A stretch of DNA of 36,135 bases. It comes from Trichodesmium sp. MAG_R02 (GTDB lineage: Bacteria; Cyanobacteriota; Cyanobacteriia; Cyanobacteriales; Microcoleaceae). Made by a program: the position numbers and the translations under genes. Position 1 is the first letter of the stretch; each line of letters opens with the position of its first letter. Under the pieces are notes generated by a model, which saw only the letters and a program-made list of their open reading frames with translations, was not told the DNA's origin and ran no database searches. Shown piece by piece: positions 1-8,032 of this stretch. The stretch is from assembly GCA_023356605.1 (NCBI GenBank), contig JAKQYE010000033.1, positions 1 through 36,135 of the forward strand, written 5' to 3'.

Positions 1-68
1 CTTCAGGATGATAAATAATATGAGAAAAGAAGATAATTCCAGATTTGATTTCTAATACAATTACCGAC

Positions 69-108
69 TGGTTAGTGTAAATATTACGCTAACCAATTTT
101 TCTTTTTG
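69..108 (+). terminator. Rho-independent terminator for a plus-strand gene left of the window
   Basis: A 12-bp stem (69-80 pairing with 84-95, one T:G wobble at 76/88) closes a 3-nt loop and is followed by a T-rich tract, AATTTTTCTTTTT, at 96-108. The T tract lies on the plus-strand side, so it would end a plus-strand transcript entering from outside the window. It does not have the right polarity for the minus-strand LanM gene. Confidence 0.6.
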
Positions 109-125
109 TCCAAAGTCCAAATATA

Positions 126-148
126 TAGTGTCTTTGCGTAAGTCCTGT
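126..148. repeat. Terminal fragment of the 90-bp MITE-like element
   Basis: The segment TAGTGTCTTTGCGTAAGTCCTG is the reverse complement of the left end of the 90-bp elements at 4332-4421 and 35949-36038. Only this end is recognisable here, so the copy is a partial remnant. It lies just beyond the 3' end of the LanM gene. Apart from this and the hairpin at 69-108, I see no gene in 1-200. Confidence 0.5.
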
Positions 149-200
149 AATTCTCAAAAAATGTACAACTTGAAAGCATTGAAATATCCATTTCTCCCTA

Positions 201-3200
201 CTAATCCCACAACAAGATAACTGGAAATCTTGCCGGATAGGCGAGGCGAAGTAATTGATAGCCGATTCCGGCCATTCCCTGAAAGAAACCAGGATTGAAG
301 GCGACAGTCGATAGGTTACCCAAAAGTTGATAACCCCCCCTTTGCTGCGCTTGTTGCACAAAATGAGTAGCTTTTTGACGTGCTATGTCTATCAACTGGG
401 GACGCTTGAGAACAATTCCTGCGGTTAATAACAGTTCAATACGACCAAAATGACCGCAACAAAGATGATCTACGCTCTGTCCCATGTATTTCTGAGTATT
501 TTCTAAAGCAATTTCCAACTCTTGACGGATAGCTGCACTGGATTCTATTCTTAACCCACCTAATCGCCCTAATCCAATACCAGCAGCCCCATGACACCAC
601 ATCACTTTAAAGGTAGGTGGCATGGTTAAAAAATCAGGCCAGTTAAGCGCCTTAGAGGAAAAAACTGCCCTTTCGTAGGCTATGCCTTCCCTAGCTACAT
701 CTAAATACTCTTGCTCCTCCGTCACTTCATACAGTCGCACCAAGGCGTAAGCAATCCCTGCTGCACCATGAGAAAAGCCTGTAAGGGGCTGCTCCGTGAT
801 GGTTTTCCAAGCTCGAGGATTACCCTCAAAGCTGATTCGCTTCTTAATGAGAATCTGCCCGCATTTGATCGCTTGTTGTAACACCTTGGCAGCTCCTGTC
901 TCCCGATAAAGGGTTAATAAACCCAACATAGCCCCTGCCGCTCCACCAATAGTGTCTAATTGGCGATCGCATTCTATCCTCTCCGAGGTGATAAAATTAG
1001 CCATTTTAACTCCATCTTCTAAAACGGTTTCATCTCCTAAAAACTTGCTAATCTTAACCAAGGCATAAATAATAGAACCAATTCCTGTTCCGGCGCCGAT
1101 TCCGATTTGTTGGGCAAATTTTGAGCTTAAGGTAAAATTAGATTGGTTTAACAGTTTTTTTAAAGGAGCCAACGCTCTAAGTGCTAGGACGCGAAAAGAG
1201 TCTTCTCTGGTTATTGGGAATAACGCACTCAAAAATAAAGCTATCCCACAATTGCCATCATAAAGACTATACCCTAATGGCTGAAATTGAAAGCGATTAC
1301 TATAGTCAACATAGCTAAATCCAAACCAGCGAGCATTTTCAAATTGATCTACTATGGAGCGATTACAGATATCACTAGCGATTTGCCTGGCTGCATCAAG
1401 AAACTGATCAGAGGTTAAACAAGGTATAGAAGGAGAAGGTAACGAGGGTATGGAGGATAACGATTGATTTTTGTCAAATCTGGCTGCAAAACTCCCCCGA
1501 ACTATGGCAACTTGCTGCTTTAAATCTTTACTACTCATGCCTTGTAAGCGCTTGATAAATCTCTCATAGCTTGAGCTGAGGTAATCTGTAATAGGTTTAC
1601 TGACTCCAACTGTTAAGGCGTTACTGCTAGCCATGCTACCAAAATAGGGAATATCAAGTTGTTCCATAGCAGCTAATTCCGCAGATAAGATTGGCCAAGC
1701 TGTCGGTTTTTCCTCCCCATTGAGAAAGGTACGGCTCAAAATATCGATTTCAATGCTGCGGTCTACCCCATTTTTGAGAAACTCAGGAGCGAGAGTTTTT
1801 TGCAGTAGGGCTTCATAAACGTATGTAGCACGGAAAATAAATCTTACTTTCTGAAACTGAAGAGTAGTTTGTAGTTCTTTTTCATCTAAGAGTGCTTGCT
1901 GATTTTCCTCTAAAAAGTGATACATTTGGGTAAATCCCTTGATTAAATCTTCTTTATAGTCTTGGGGAGCTAATGCTACTCCATTTAATTTGGGAATGTT
2001 AGCTTGTTCGGCTAAAGTTCCCCGTTCTTCAAGGAGATAAACTTCATCGGTGTTGATAAATTTCCATCTTGGTAAACGATAGGGGGCTTTTTGAGGGGTG
2101 ACGCTCCCTAACCCACTAATATCGTAAGCAATCGCGTTATCTGGGCTAAAATCCCAACGAGGTAACAATCCTGTTCGCAATACTGAATCCCATAACTGGC
2201 GATCGCCAGTCATGCTCTCTTCTAGAGAACCGGAGAGAGCTTTTGCCTGCGGGTGCATCAAGGTTTCGAGATCGATTAAAACTAAATGTTCGCCATGAGC
2301 GATTAAATTTTCATAATGACAGTCGTTAGCTCCCAAAACATAAAGCAAGCAAAGTAACATTCCCCCTCGCTGATAAAAGCGCTGTGCTGCTACTGTATCA
2401 GCACAGGGTTCTTGTTCTATATAGTCTAACACCCAGCCATAGGTATCGCGATCGCAGTGGCCGATGGTTTTAAAGGGGAGAGGAAACTGTTGTTGATTAC
2501 ACCAAGTTAGTAGTTGATTATAAGCAACTTCTAAACCAATGTTTTTAGGTTTATAGATGATTTTTTGTCCTGATTCCAAGGTTAAAATTAATACAGAACG
2601 TCCCCGATTATGAAAATCGGAGAGGGAACCTTGAATTTCCCTAATTTTCCCTTGTAGTTGAGGTACTGTAATGCGATCATCCTTCAGACGAAGGATAAAT
2701 TCTGCGGTAGCTTCTACCCAAAAATTTAGGGTGGTTACCATTAATCTGGCTAAAACAGGATAGTTTTTCCACAAAGTCAGTAAGCCATCTTGTAAGAAGT
2801 TTTTAACAAAAGCTTGATAATAAGTTGTTTCGGGGGGTGTTAGGTCTAATTGTTTCGATAAATTTAATTGTCCTAGAAGTAAATTCAGTCCGTTGTAGAT
2901 TGGCGGGCGAAATTGGCAAAATTCATGGTAAAGAGTTTTTCCTCCCATATCAACTAGCCGTTGAAGCAACATTCTTTCTAGGCTTTGGTAAGCTCTCGAG
3001 GAGAGTAAAGTGAAGGGAACTTGCTCAAAAGATATAGTAGTTATGGCTAAACGTTCACAGAGTTTTTTCCGGGCGACAATAATTGCGGACAACCAAATTT
3101 CTTCAAAGGGGAGGGGGTTATTTAGCTCAATGGGAAAGGAGGGAAATTCCTCTGTAACTTGGTTCAAATTAAACTTTGCTGTTGTTTCTATCCAAAGGGT

Positions 3201-3482
3201 TAAAATTTCTGTCCAGGGTGGCAGATAAAATTCTGTACCAATTTTTCCATTTGCTAGGAATGGTCTGATTGTTTCCAGGGTTAAATTATCCCACTCAAGG
3301 CGTTTTTTCAATTTACCCCAATCTCCATCCCCGATTCTTTGACACCAATTTTCTAAGCGTTGATTAATGATTTCTGTTTCATTACTTGACGATATCAAAC
3401 AAGATATTAACTGACTCAATCTTTCTGATAATGAGCTTGCCTTCAAACTAATTTCTGATAATATATTGGTTTCAATAATCAT
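201..3482 (-). CDS. lanM: Class II lanthipeptide synthetase LanM (ProcM-like)
   Basis: This 1093-aa bifunctional enzyme dehydrates Ser/Thr in a precursor peptide and then cyclises Cys onto the dehydro-residues. The N-terminal DUF4135 dehydratase (about residues 130-690) carries the kinase-like catalytic stretch D387-C-H389-Y-E-N followed by I-D-L-E-T-L. The C-terminal LanC-like cyclase (about 735-1090) has the WCHG motif with C963 and then C1008-C1009-G. The zinc site is therefore Cys-Cys-Cys, not the usual Cys-Cys-His. That arrangement is known from ProcM, the substrate-tolerant prochlorosin synthetase. It starts 58 bp after the stop of the upstream minus-strand gene, so the two are probably co-transcribed. 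The best candidate substrate in the window is the 106-aa peptide at 6482. No transport or peptidase domain is fused. Confidence 0.95.
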   Translation of the reverse strand: MIIETNILSEISLKASSLSERLSQLISCLISSSNETEIINQRLENWCQRIGDGDWGKLKKRLEWDNLTLETIRPFLANGKIGTEFYLPPWTEILTLWIETTAKFNLNQVTEEFPSFPIELNNPLPFEEIWLSAIIVARKKLCERLAITTISFEQVPFTLLSSRAYQSLERMLLQRLVDMGGKTLYHEFCQFRPPIYNGLNLLLGQLNLSKQLDLTPPETTYYQAFVKNFLQDGLLTLWKNYPVLARLMVTTLNFWVEATAEFILRLKDDRITVPQLQGKIREIQGSLSDFHNRGRSVLILTLESGQKIIYKPKNIGLEVAYNQLLTWCNQQQFPLPFKTIGHCDRDTYGWVLDYIEQEPCADTVAAQRFYQRGGMLLCLLYVLGANDCHYENLIAHGEHLVLIDLETLMHPQAKALSGSLEESMTGDRQLWDSVLRTGLLPRWDFSPDNAIAYDISGLGSVTPQKAPYRLPRWKFINTDEVYLLEERGTLAEQANIPKLNGVALAPQDYKEDLIKGFTQMYHFLEENQQALLDEKELQTTLQFQKVRFIFRATYVYEALLQKTLAPEFLKNGVDRSIEIDILSRTFLNGEEKPTAWPILSAELAAMEQLDIPYFGSMASSNALTVGVSKPITDYLSSSYERFIKRLQGMSSKDLKQQVAIVRGSFAARFDKNQSLSSIPSLPSPSIPCLTSDQFLDAARQIASDICNRSIVDQFENARWFGFSYVDYSNRFQFQPLGYSLYDGNCGIALFLSALFPITREDSFRVLALRALAPLKKLLNQSNFTLSSKFAQQIGIGAGTGIGSIIYALVKISKFLGDETVLEDGVKMANFITSERIECDRQLDTIGGAAGAMLGLLTLYRETGAAKVLQQAIKCGQILIKKRISFEGNPRAWKTITEQPLTGFSHGAAGIAYALVRLYEVTEEQEYLDVAREGIAYERAVFSSKALNWPDFLTMPPTFKVMWCHGAAGIGLGRLGGLRIESSAAIRQELEIALENTQKYMGQSVDHLCCGHFGRIELLLTAGIVLKRPQLIDIARQKATHFVQQAQQRGGYQLLGNLSTVAFNPGFFQGMAGIGYQLLRLAYPARFPVILLWD

Positions 3483-3540
3483 TTATTTTGTATAGTAAAA
3501 AAAGTAACAGTTTTTATTTTAAGACAAATTATCTTCCTAT

Positions 3541-3999
3541 TTAAGTGCTGATTTTTTTCTCTATAACAAGGGTAAAACCTCGTAATTTACCATCAGAAGT
3601 ATTAAATTGTTGTAAGCTACGAATGCGTTCATTTGGATTTACTAAGTTAATAGTTTCTGCTGTTAGTTGTATTCCTGTTATTTTATGGGTAACATTAATA
3701 ATAATCAGATTTTCACCTAGTTCTGATACCAGCATAAGAAAGTCAGAATAAGGGATATCTGGGCTTTCCAATAGCAAGGTATTTTCTTCAACTGCTTTAC
3801 CAAAAAAATGAAGCGTTTCTTGTCTCCCATCAGAATAAGTATTTTGGTTAGTTTGTACCCATTGATTATTTGCAATTTTTTGTTCTAATATACTGGCAAA
3901 CTGATAACGCTCTTTTCCTGTGGGATCTAAAGCTATCCAGTTTCCCTCCCAAGTTCCTACCAACTTTGGCAACACTTTAAATTCACTTATCTGATTCAT
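3541..3999 (-). CDS. Small calycin/lipocalin-like protein of unknown function
   Basis: This 152-aa protein has no signal peptide or membrane segment. The N-terminal LVGTWEGNW with a following DPTGK, and the alternating short beta-strand pattern (FASILEQKI, WVQTNQNTY, LLLESPDI, NLIIINVTH), resemble small calycin-type barrels such as cyanobacterial DUF3598 proteins. This is a resemblance by eye, not a domain hit. It lies directly upstream of lanM on the same strand with a 58-bp gap, so it is probably the first gene of a two-gene operon. A role binding a hydrophobic ligand or the peptide is possible, but nothing in the sequence shows it. Confidence 0.75.
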   Translation of the reverse strand: MNQISEFKVLPKLVGTWEGNWIALDPTGKERYQFASILEQKIANNQWVQTNQNTYSDGRQETLHFFGKAVEENTLLLESPDIPYSDFLMLVSELGENLIIINVTHKITGIQLTAETINLVNPNERIRSLQQFNTSDGKLRGFTLVIEKKIST

Positions 4000-4255
4000 G
4001 ATTTTCTCAATAATTTTTAGCTAGTAATGTTTTTTGTTGGTTATTTGGTCATAACTTACGCAAACGCGATATATATAGCGTATGACAATTTTGACGATCT
4101 TCTTTGAATCCAAGTAACATGAAACAGATAATTTCAGATTTTTATAGATAATACCAAATTTTAGTCAACAGTTACAAACCCTTGTTTACTATGCTTTCAG
4201 TAAAGTATGTTGTTCAACCGGATTTCATATGACCTATTTGAAGGCCATGTTGATC

Positions 4256-4324
4256 AGACCTCTCCAGAAAAGTTTCTCAAGTCCTGAGCCCGTCGTTCCA
4301 AGAACGGCATTCTCGGAAAGGTCT
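4256..4324. repeat. 69-bp inverted-repeat element, copy A
   Basis: The element begins AGACCTCTCC and ends GGAAAGGTCT, so its ends are imperfect inverted repeats. It is too short to code for anything and resembles a MITE or the residue of an insertion sequence. A near-identical copy lies at 5018-5086. Both copies sit just beyond the 3' end of a WelO5-like halogenase copy, marking the same edge of each unit of a tandem duplication. Confidence 0.7.
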
Positions 4325-4331
4325 ATTTCAT

Positions 4332-4421
4332 CAGGACTTACGTAAAGACACTACTTATAGTGTAAATATCTGAACTTATTATCAAAAATGCACTATATAT
4401 AGCGGCACTACGTAAGTCCTG
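4332..4421. mobile_element. 90-bp MITE-like element with 13-bp terminal inverted repeats
   Basis: The ends CAGGACTTACGTA and TACGTAAGTCCTG are a perfect 13-bp inverted repeat. The interior is A/T-rich and non-coding. The same 90-bp structure recurs at 35949-36038, with a partial end at 126-148. Compared with the sibling duplication unit, where ATTTCAT runs directly into ATTATACC near 5087-5101, this element is an extra insertion in the decayed unit. No transposase for it is in the window. Confidence 0.75.
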
Positions 4422-4495
4422 TTAATATTATACCTTAGTTGATAGAGTACACCATCCAATATTTGTCTCTATTGTCTTTGATTAGCTTGACAGTT

Positions 4496-4864
4496 TTATG
4501 CCCAATAATAGATAGTATCATTCTCGTGAGATAAACCCAAAAGTCCTCCAATGCTGTAACGAATCTTATTTCCTTTAACTTCCGAAATCGCATACCAGAT
4601 ACAGGCTCCATGAAAAATGAAAAATAGTTAAATCTCCCGCCTGGGGATTATAACGTCTTTGCTGATAGTTTTCCAAGTCTAATTCTTTTTTAGGAGTAGT
4701 CAATTCTGCTGGTAAACCATCATATAAAATCAATTCTCCTCCTACTTCTGGCGGGTCAATCACCATATAATAACTTAGACAATGTTACCTTGGTAAATTT
4801 GATTAATCCGGTCAGAATAATTCTCTAGAGAATTAACATCAGTTGTAATCCATTTCTGTTCCAT
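4496..4864 (-). pseudogene. Decayed duplicate of the WelO5-like halogenase
   Basis: This is a near-identical but broken copy of the intact halogenase at 5163-5951. Two lesions are visible on direct comparison. A 7-bp tandem duplication (TGAAAAA repeated, about 4611-4624) shifts the frame in the C-terminal part. An internal deletion at 4783/4784 removes the equivalent of 5444-5870 (427 bp), with CAAT microhomology at the joint. The deletion removes the HxG iron-binding motif and most of the core, and it is out of frame. The start region and the promoter-side DNA up to about 5013 are still recognisable. It cannot encode an active enzyme. Confidence 0.9.
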
Positions 4865-5017
4865 GTCCAATTTCCTTGAATTCTCCTAACTGATCCAGGA
4901 TTTGTTTACTAGCTCACTTCTCCCTAGATCAAAAAAACTACCCCAGCAATACATAGCATAGCATGAGTTTTAGTTCAGGACGCTTAAATATTTACAAAAG
5001 TCAACAAATTTATTTTT

Positions 5018-5086
5018 AGACCTCTCCAGAAAAGTTTCTCAAATCCTGAGCCCGTCGTTCCAAGAACGGCTTTCTCGGAAAGGTCT
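5018..5086. repeat. 69-bp inverted-repeat element, copy B
   Basis: This is the second copy of the AGACCTCTCC...GGAAAGGTCT element at 4256-4324, with only scattered substitutions. It separates the decayed halogenase copy from the intact one and marks the boundary of the tandem duplication. Confidence 0.7.
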
Positions 5087-5162
5087 ATTTCATATTATAC
5101 CTTAGTTGATAGAGTACACCATCCAATATTTGTCTCTATTGTCTTTGATTAGCTTGACAGTT

Positions 5163-5951
5163 TTATGCCCAATAATAGATAGTATCATTCTCGTGAGATA
5201 AACCCAAAAATCCTCCAATGCTGTAACGAATCTTATTTCCTTTAACTTCCGAAATCGCATGCCAGATACAGGCTCCATGAAAAATAGTTAAATCTCCCGC
5301 CTGAGGATTATAACGTCTTTGCTGACAGTTTTCCAAGTCTAATTCTTTTTTAGGAGTAGTCAATTCTGCTGGTAAACCATCATATAAAATCAACTCTCCT
5401 CCTACTTCTGGCGGGTCAATCACCATATAATAACTTAGACAATCTTTAAGTTTCACAATTTTATGCAACTCTTCAAATCCCTCCATGTGGATAAATTCAT
5501 TACCTTTATGTAAGGATATTCCCCCTTGATTGGGAGCAGTAAATCGCGCTTGAGCAGGTGAATAAATATTCCCGTTTTGGTGAGCAGGAGCAACTTTTCG
5601 ATTATTTGAGAGTTTCGTAAAAACGCTTTTAACTGTTGCTTCATAATCCGCCGGCTCAAAAACCTCCTTTAACACCTCCCTGAGGGAAACTGCGTCTTGA
5701 AAATATTTGCTCCGATCACTGCCATTGGCGGTGATAATTGGTCCTAGTAATTTTCCATACTTTTGAGTGGAGAGTAAATGCTTAAAAGATGCTTGTTTTT
5801 GAGTTAAATTTTTTTTAACTGCCTCCATCTCTGCTAGAGAAAAAACCTGCTTAATATGTATCCCATCAATGTTACCTTGGTAAATTTGATTAATCCCGTC
5901 AGAATAATTCCCTAGAGAATTAATATCAGTTGTAATCCATTTCTGTTCCAT
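5163..5951 (-). CDS. WelO5-like Fe(II)/2OG-dependent halogenase (HxG type), copy 1
   Basis: The 262-aa protein belongs to the same group as WelO5/AmbO5, the carrier-independent aliphatic halogenases of welwitindolinone and ambiguine biosynthesis. The facial-triad carboxylate is replaced by Gly: H148-K149-G150 within LHKGNEF. The distal iron ligand is H231 (IWHAISEVKG), followed by an Arg for 2OG and the family tail SIGGFLGLS...IYYWA. An open coordination site for chloride is the hallmark of these halogenases. I chose ATG at 5951 over an upstream TTG at 5957 because AAGGA lies 8 bp before the ATG. It is transcribed divergently from the precursor peptide. Its substrate is unknown. A non-halogenating activity cannot be excluded from sequence. 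Confidence 0.85.
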   Translation of the reverse strand: MEQKWITTDINSLGNYSDGINQIYQGNIDGIHIKQVFSLAEMEAVKKNLTQKQASFKHLLSTQKYGKLLGPIITANGSDRSKYFQDAVSLREVLKEVFEPADYEATVKSVFTKLSNNRKVAPAHQNGNIYSPAQARFTAPNQGGISLHKGNEFIHMEGFEELHKIVKLKDCLSYYMVIDPPEVGGELILYDGLPAELTTPKKELDLENCQQRRYNPQAGDLTIFHGACIWHAISEVKGNKIRYSIGGFLGLSHENDTIYYWA

Positions 5952-6108
5952 GCCCAATTTCCTTAAATTCTCCTAACTGATCCAGGATTTGTTTACTAGC
6001 TCACTTCTCCCTAGATAAAACAAACTAACCCAATAATACATAGCATGAGTTTTAGTTCAGGACGCTTAAATCTTTACAAAAGTTAACAAATTTATTTGTT
6101 GATAAGGA

Positions 6109-6138
6109 TTGACAATTAGTTGAAACTTAAGTTATCTT
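6109..6138 (+). promoter_or_regulatory. Candidate sigma-70 type promoter facing the precursor gene
   Basis: TTGACA (6109-6114) is a consensus -35 box, followed after 18 bp by TATCTT (6133-6138) as a -10 candidate. A start near 6145 would give an approximately 340-nt leader before the precursor ATG at 6482. It lies at the end of the region duplicated with the halogenase and is the best plus-strand promoter I see in the 530-bp divergent gap 5952-6481. Confidence 0.4.
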
Positions 6139-6332
6139 GTATAGACATGCTTAAAGCCTTTGAAGGAAAAGGTAATCGGCGTACGTCAATAGTAAGTTAA
6201 TGTATAGCTTGTACTATCTTAACTAATAGTTTGATATGTCCATTCAACGGAAGACTAGGAAGTTATTTAATCCATCTACCTGTCCGGTCCATCTGCCTGT
6301 TCAAATGTATCATTACGGAAGAATATATTGCT

Positions 6333-6399
6333 AGCTTGGCTTCTGTCTTGTTAGGTGAGGTTTCGCCAGCTTGGCTTCTGTCTTGTTAGGTGAGGTTTC
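6333..6399 (+). repeat. Tandem direct repeat (2 x 32 bp, period 35) in the precursor leader
   Basis: Two identical 32-bp copies start at 6333 and 6368, each opening AGCTTGGCTTCTGTC and closing GTGAGGTTTC, separated by GCC. The decamer-like motif AATATATTG occurs beside them and again near 6464, three times in all between about 6322 and 6472. They lie in the untranslated leader of the precursor peptide, so they could be regulatory or the product of replication slippage. Confidence 0.75.
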
Positions 6400-6481
6400 A
6401 TAATATATTGCACTCTCATGTTTTGTTAACTGAGGGTTCCGGCATACATAATTGATACCGTAATATATTGAGGAAGAAGTC

Positions 6482-6802
6482 ATGTCCATTGAAAATTTTC
6501 ACAAATTCGTCCGAAACGTTACCACATCAAAAAGCTCGCCTGCTAAAAAGTCCAGTCCAAGTGTTTCAGGAATTCTTAGCGGTTTTGATCACTCCTTAAC
6601 TGGAGAAGCAAAAGGTATTGCTGTGATGAAAAAACTGGTTGAAGCAGCTAAAGCTGAAGGATTTGATGTAACGTTTGATGATGTTAAGCAATTTGTACAA
6701 GATATGAAAGCTAAATATGAAACCGACCCCATGTATGCTGACATGATAGATTCTTATTGTAACAGTACTTGTCACTTAGGATCTGTTGTTGGTAAGAAGT
6801 AG
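6482..6802 (+). CDS. Nif11-like leader peptide, candidate LanM substrate
   Basis: The 106-aa peptide opens MSIENFHKFV, then has a Ser/Pro/Lys-rich linker (about 15-30), and then a helical block resembling the Nif11-type leader (VMKKLVEAAKAEGFDVTFDD, residues about 48-67). The tail after TDPMYADMID carries the only two cysteines, C93 and C97, with S91, S95, T96 and S101 available for dehydration. That composition fits a lanthipeptide core of about 16 residues. There is no Gly-Gly or Gly-Ala site before the core, unlike most prochlorosins. GAGGAAG 6-12 bp upstream is a good ribosome binding site. It is flanked on both sides by WelO5-like halogenases and lies 3 kb from lanM. That LanM acts on it is inferred from gene proximity and composition. 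Confidence 0.75.
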   Translation: MSIENFHKFVRNVTTSKSSPAKKSSPSVSGILSGFDHSLTGEAKGIAVMKKLVEAAKAEGFDVTFDDVKQFVQDMKAKYETDPMYADMIDSYCNSTCHLGSVVGKK

Positions 6803-6929
6803 GTCTTAGGAAACCACATTTCGCACTTCTTAACATTAAATTGATAAGTTTTACTAATCTATCGCCCTGAATACTATCCCTAAAACCCTTATAGCTATAG
6901 GCATAGATTTTAACTGTCATGAAGGATTG

Positions 6930-6958
6930 TAACTAATTTTCTTATAAAAAATTAGTTA
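6930..6958 (+). terminator. A/T-rich hairpin between precursor and halogenase
   Basis: An 11-bp perfect stem (6930-6940 with 6948-6958) closes a 7-nt loop. The downstream tract is only moderately T-rich. It could attenuate read-through so that the abundant precursor message ends here, or serve as a processing site. The rest of the 366-bp gap 6803-7168 shows no convincing gene. An open frame runs into the next gene from 7043 but looks like spurious upstream extension. Confidence 0.35.
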
Positions 6959-7168
6959 TTGATAACCTTTATTTATATTGATTTCTATAATGGAGATTTT
7001 TCCTATAAGTTTCTTTGAAAATGTAAATATAAATAAAGATATATGAAGATATGCGGAATGTCGGTTAGGAAGTATCCTCAAGACTTTTGTTATTGCTTCA
7101 AACCCTTAGCTCCCCGTAAAAAATTGAATGGGGGGCAGGTATTTTTCAACCTATTATTTGTCAATGAA

Positions 7169-8029
7169 ATGATAACAATTGCAGCTTCAAAAACCCTCTA
7201 CAATTTAGTAAAAATAGATGCTCAGGATCTTGCTCGTCACTATCCCGATGGCATTAAAGATATCTGCGATCGCAAAATTGATGGTTTAATCATCGAAAAC
7301 TTTCTTTCTCAAGAAGACATAGCCGAAGTAGTAAGTCAACTAAATCAAAAGAGACCATTTGAGGGTTCCCCTTTTGGAGAGATTCTGATTTACGGACCAG
7401 CGTTATACGTTTCCCAAACCAATATCGAGACATATTGCCAAGAAGCAATTGAATATCGGGAATACTGTCGCCATCTTTTTCGAGGGGGAGCAGACTTCGA
7501 GGCACGCTTAGAAGAAGTGTTAGGGATGATGTCTGGAGGAAGGGAAGTTACAATACCAAAAGCAGCAAATGGCTCTGATTACACCCCTAGCACCATTCGA
7601 GTCTTAGAAAAAGGACAATTTATGGGCTGGCATTTTGGCAACCAGTTTTTGTACTGCACCCCTGGTTACAAACACTTAGCCGATCAAATTAATAAAGAGG
7701 CACATCTCGGTTACAATCTCACATTAAGTGAAGCCGAAATGGGCGGGGAATTAATTCTTTATGATTTAGAGTGGGATGAAACCGAGTGGAAAGACACAGA
7801 AAACGGTGGACGCAAGAGAAATGGAACAGTGAACGGCAAGTTAATTGCTGATGTCATGGAAAATTATGAACAAATGGCCGTTAAGCCAAAAGCAGGTAGT
7901 TTAATGATCTTTGATGATAGTCGCATTTTACATCGGGTTTCCACCGTCAAAGGATCTCGTCGTCGCATTACCATTGGGGGGTTTGTGGCGTTTTCTCAAG
8001 ATCGGGAACAAGTTTATTACTGGAGTTAA
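7169..8029 (+). CDS. WelO5-like Fe(II)/2OG-dependent halogenase (HxG type), copy 2
   Basis: From ATG 7169 this is a 286-aa protein with the HxG halogenase motif H155-F156-G157 in GWHFGNQF, the distal ligand H255 (ILHRVSTVKG), then RRRITIGGFVAFS and the family ending VYYWS. Of the three paralogues it looks closest to WelO5 itself in length and in the LILYDLEWDETEW segment, where the other two are shorter. The frame is open back to ATG 7043, adding 42 residues with no counterpart in its paralogues, so I prefer 7169; neither start has a strong ribosome binding site. Its stop lies 3 bp before the FAAL start, so the two are translationally coupled. That suggests this copy serves the lipopeptide pathway. 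Confidence 0.85.
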   Translation: MITIAASKTLYNLVKIDAQDLARHYPDGIKDICDRKIDGLIIENFLSQEDIAEVVSQLNQKRPFEGSPFGEILIYGPALYVSQTNIETYCQEAIEYREYCRHLFRGGADFEARLEEVLGMMSGGREVTIPKAANGSDYTPSTIRVLEKGQFMGWHFGNQFLYCTPGYKHLADQINKEAHLGYNLTLSEAEMGGELILYDLEWDETEWKDTENGGRKRNGTVNGKLIADVMENYEQMAVKPKAGSLMIFDDSRILHRVSTVKGSRRRITIGGFVAFSQDREQVYYWS

Positions 8030-8032
8030 GCT

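Noticed and set aside
4040..4082. Further MITE remnant near ACTTACGCAAACGCG
   Set aside because: Only about ten bases resemble the 90-bp element and the rest differs. Too short to call.
4575..4766. Independent small gene of 63 codons
   Set aside because: It is a surviving frame fragment inside the decayed halogenase copy, ended by its frameshifts.
6333..6399. CRISPR-like repeat
   Set aside because: Only two copies separated by 3 bp, with no spacers and no cas genes. It is a simple tandem repeat.
7043..7168. 42-residue N-terminal extension of the second HxG halogenase
   Set aside because: The frame is open from ATG 7043, but the extra residues have no counterpart in the two paralogues or, as I recall it, in WelO5. 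The homologous N-terminus begins at Met 7169, so I treated the extension as untranslated leader, though it cannot be excluded.
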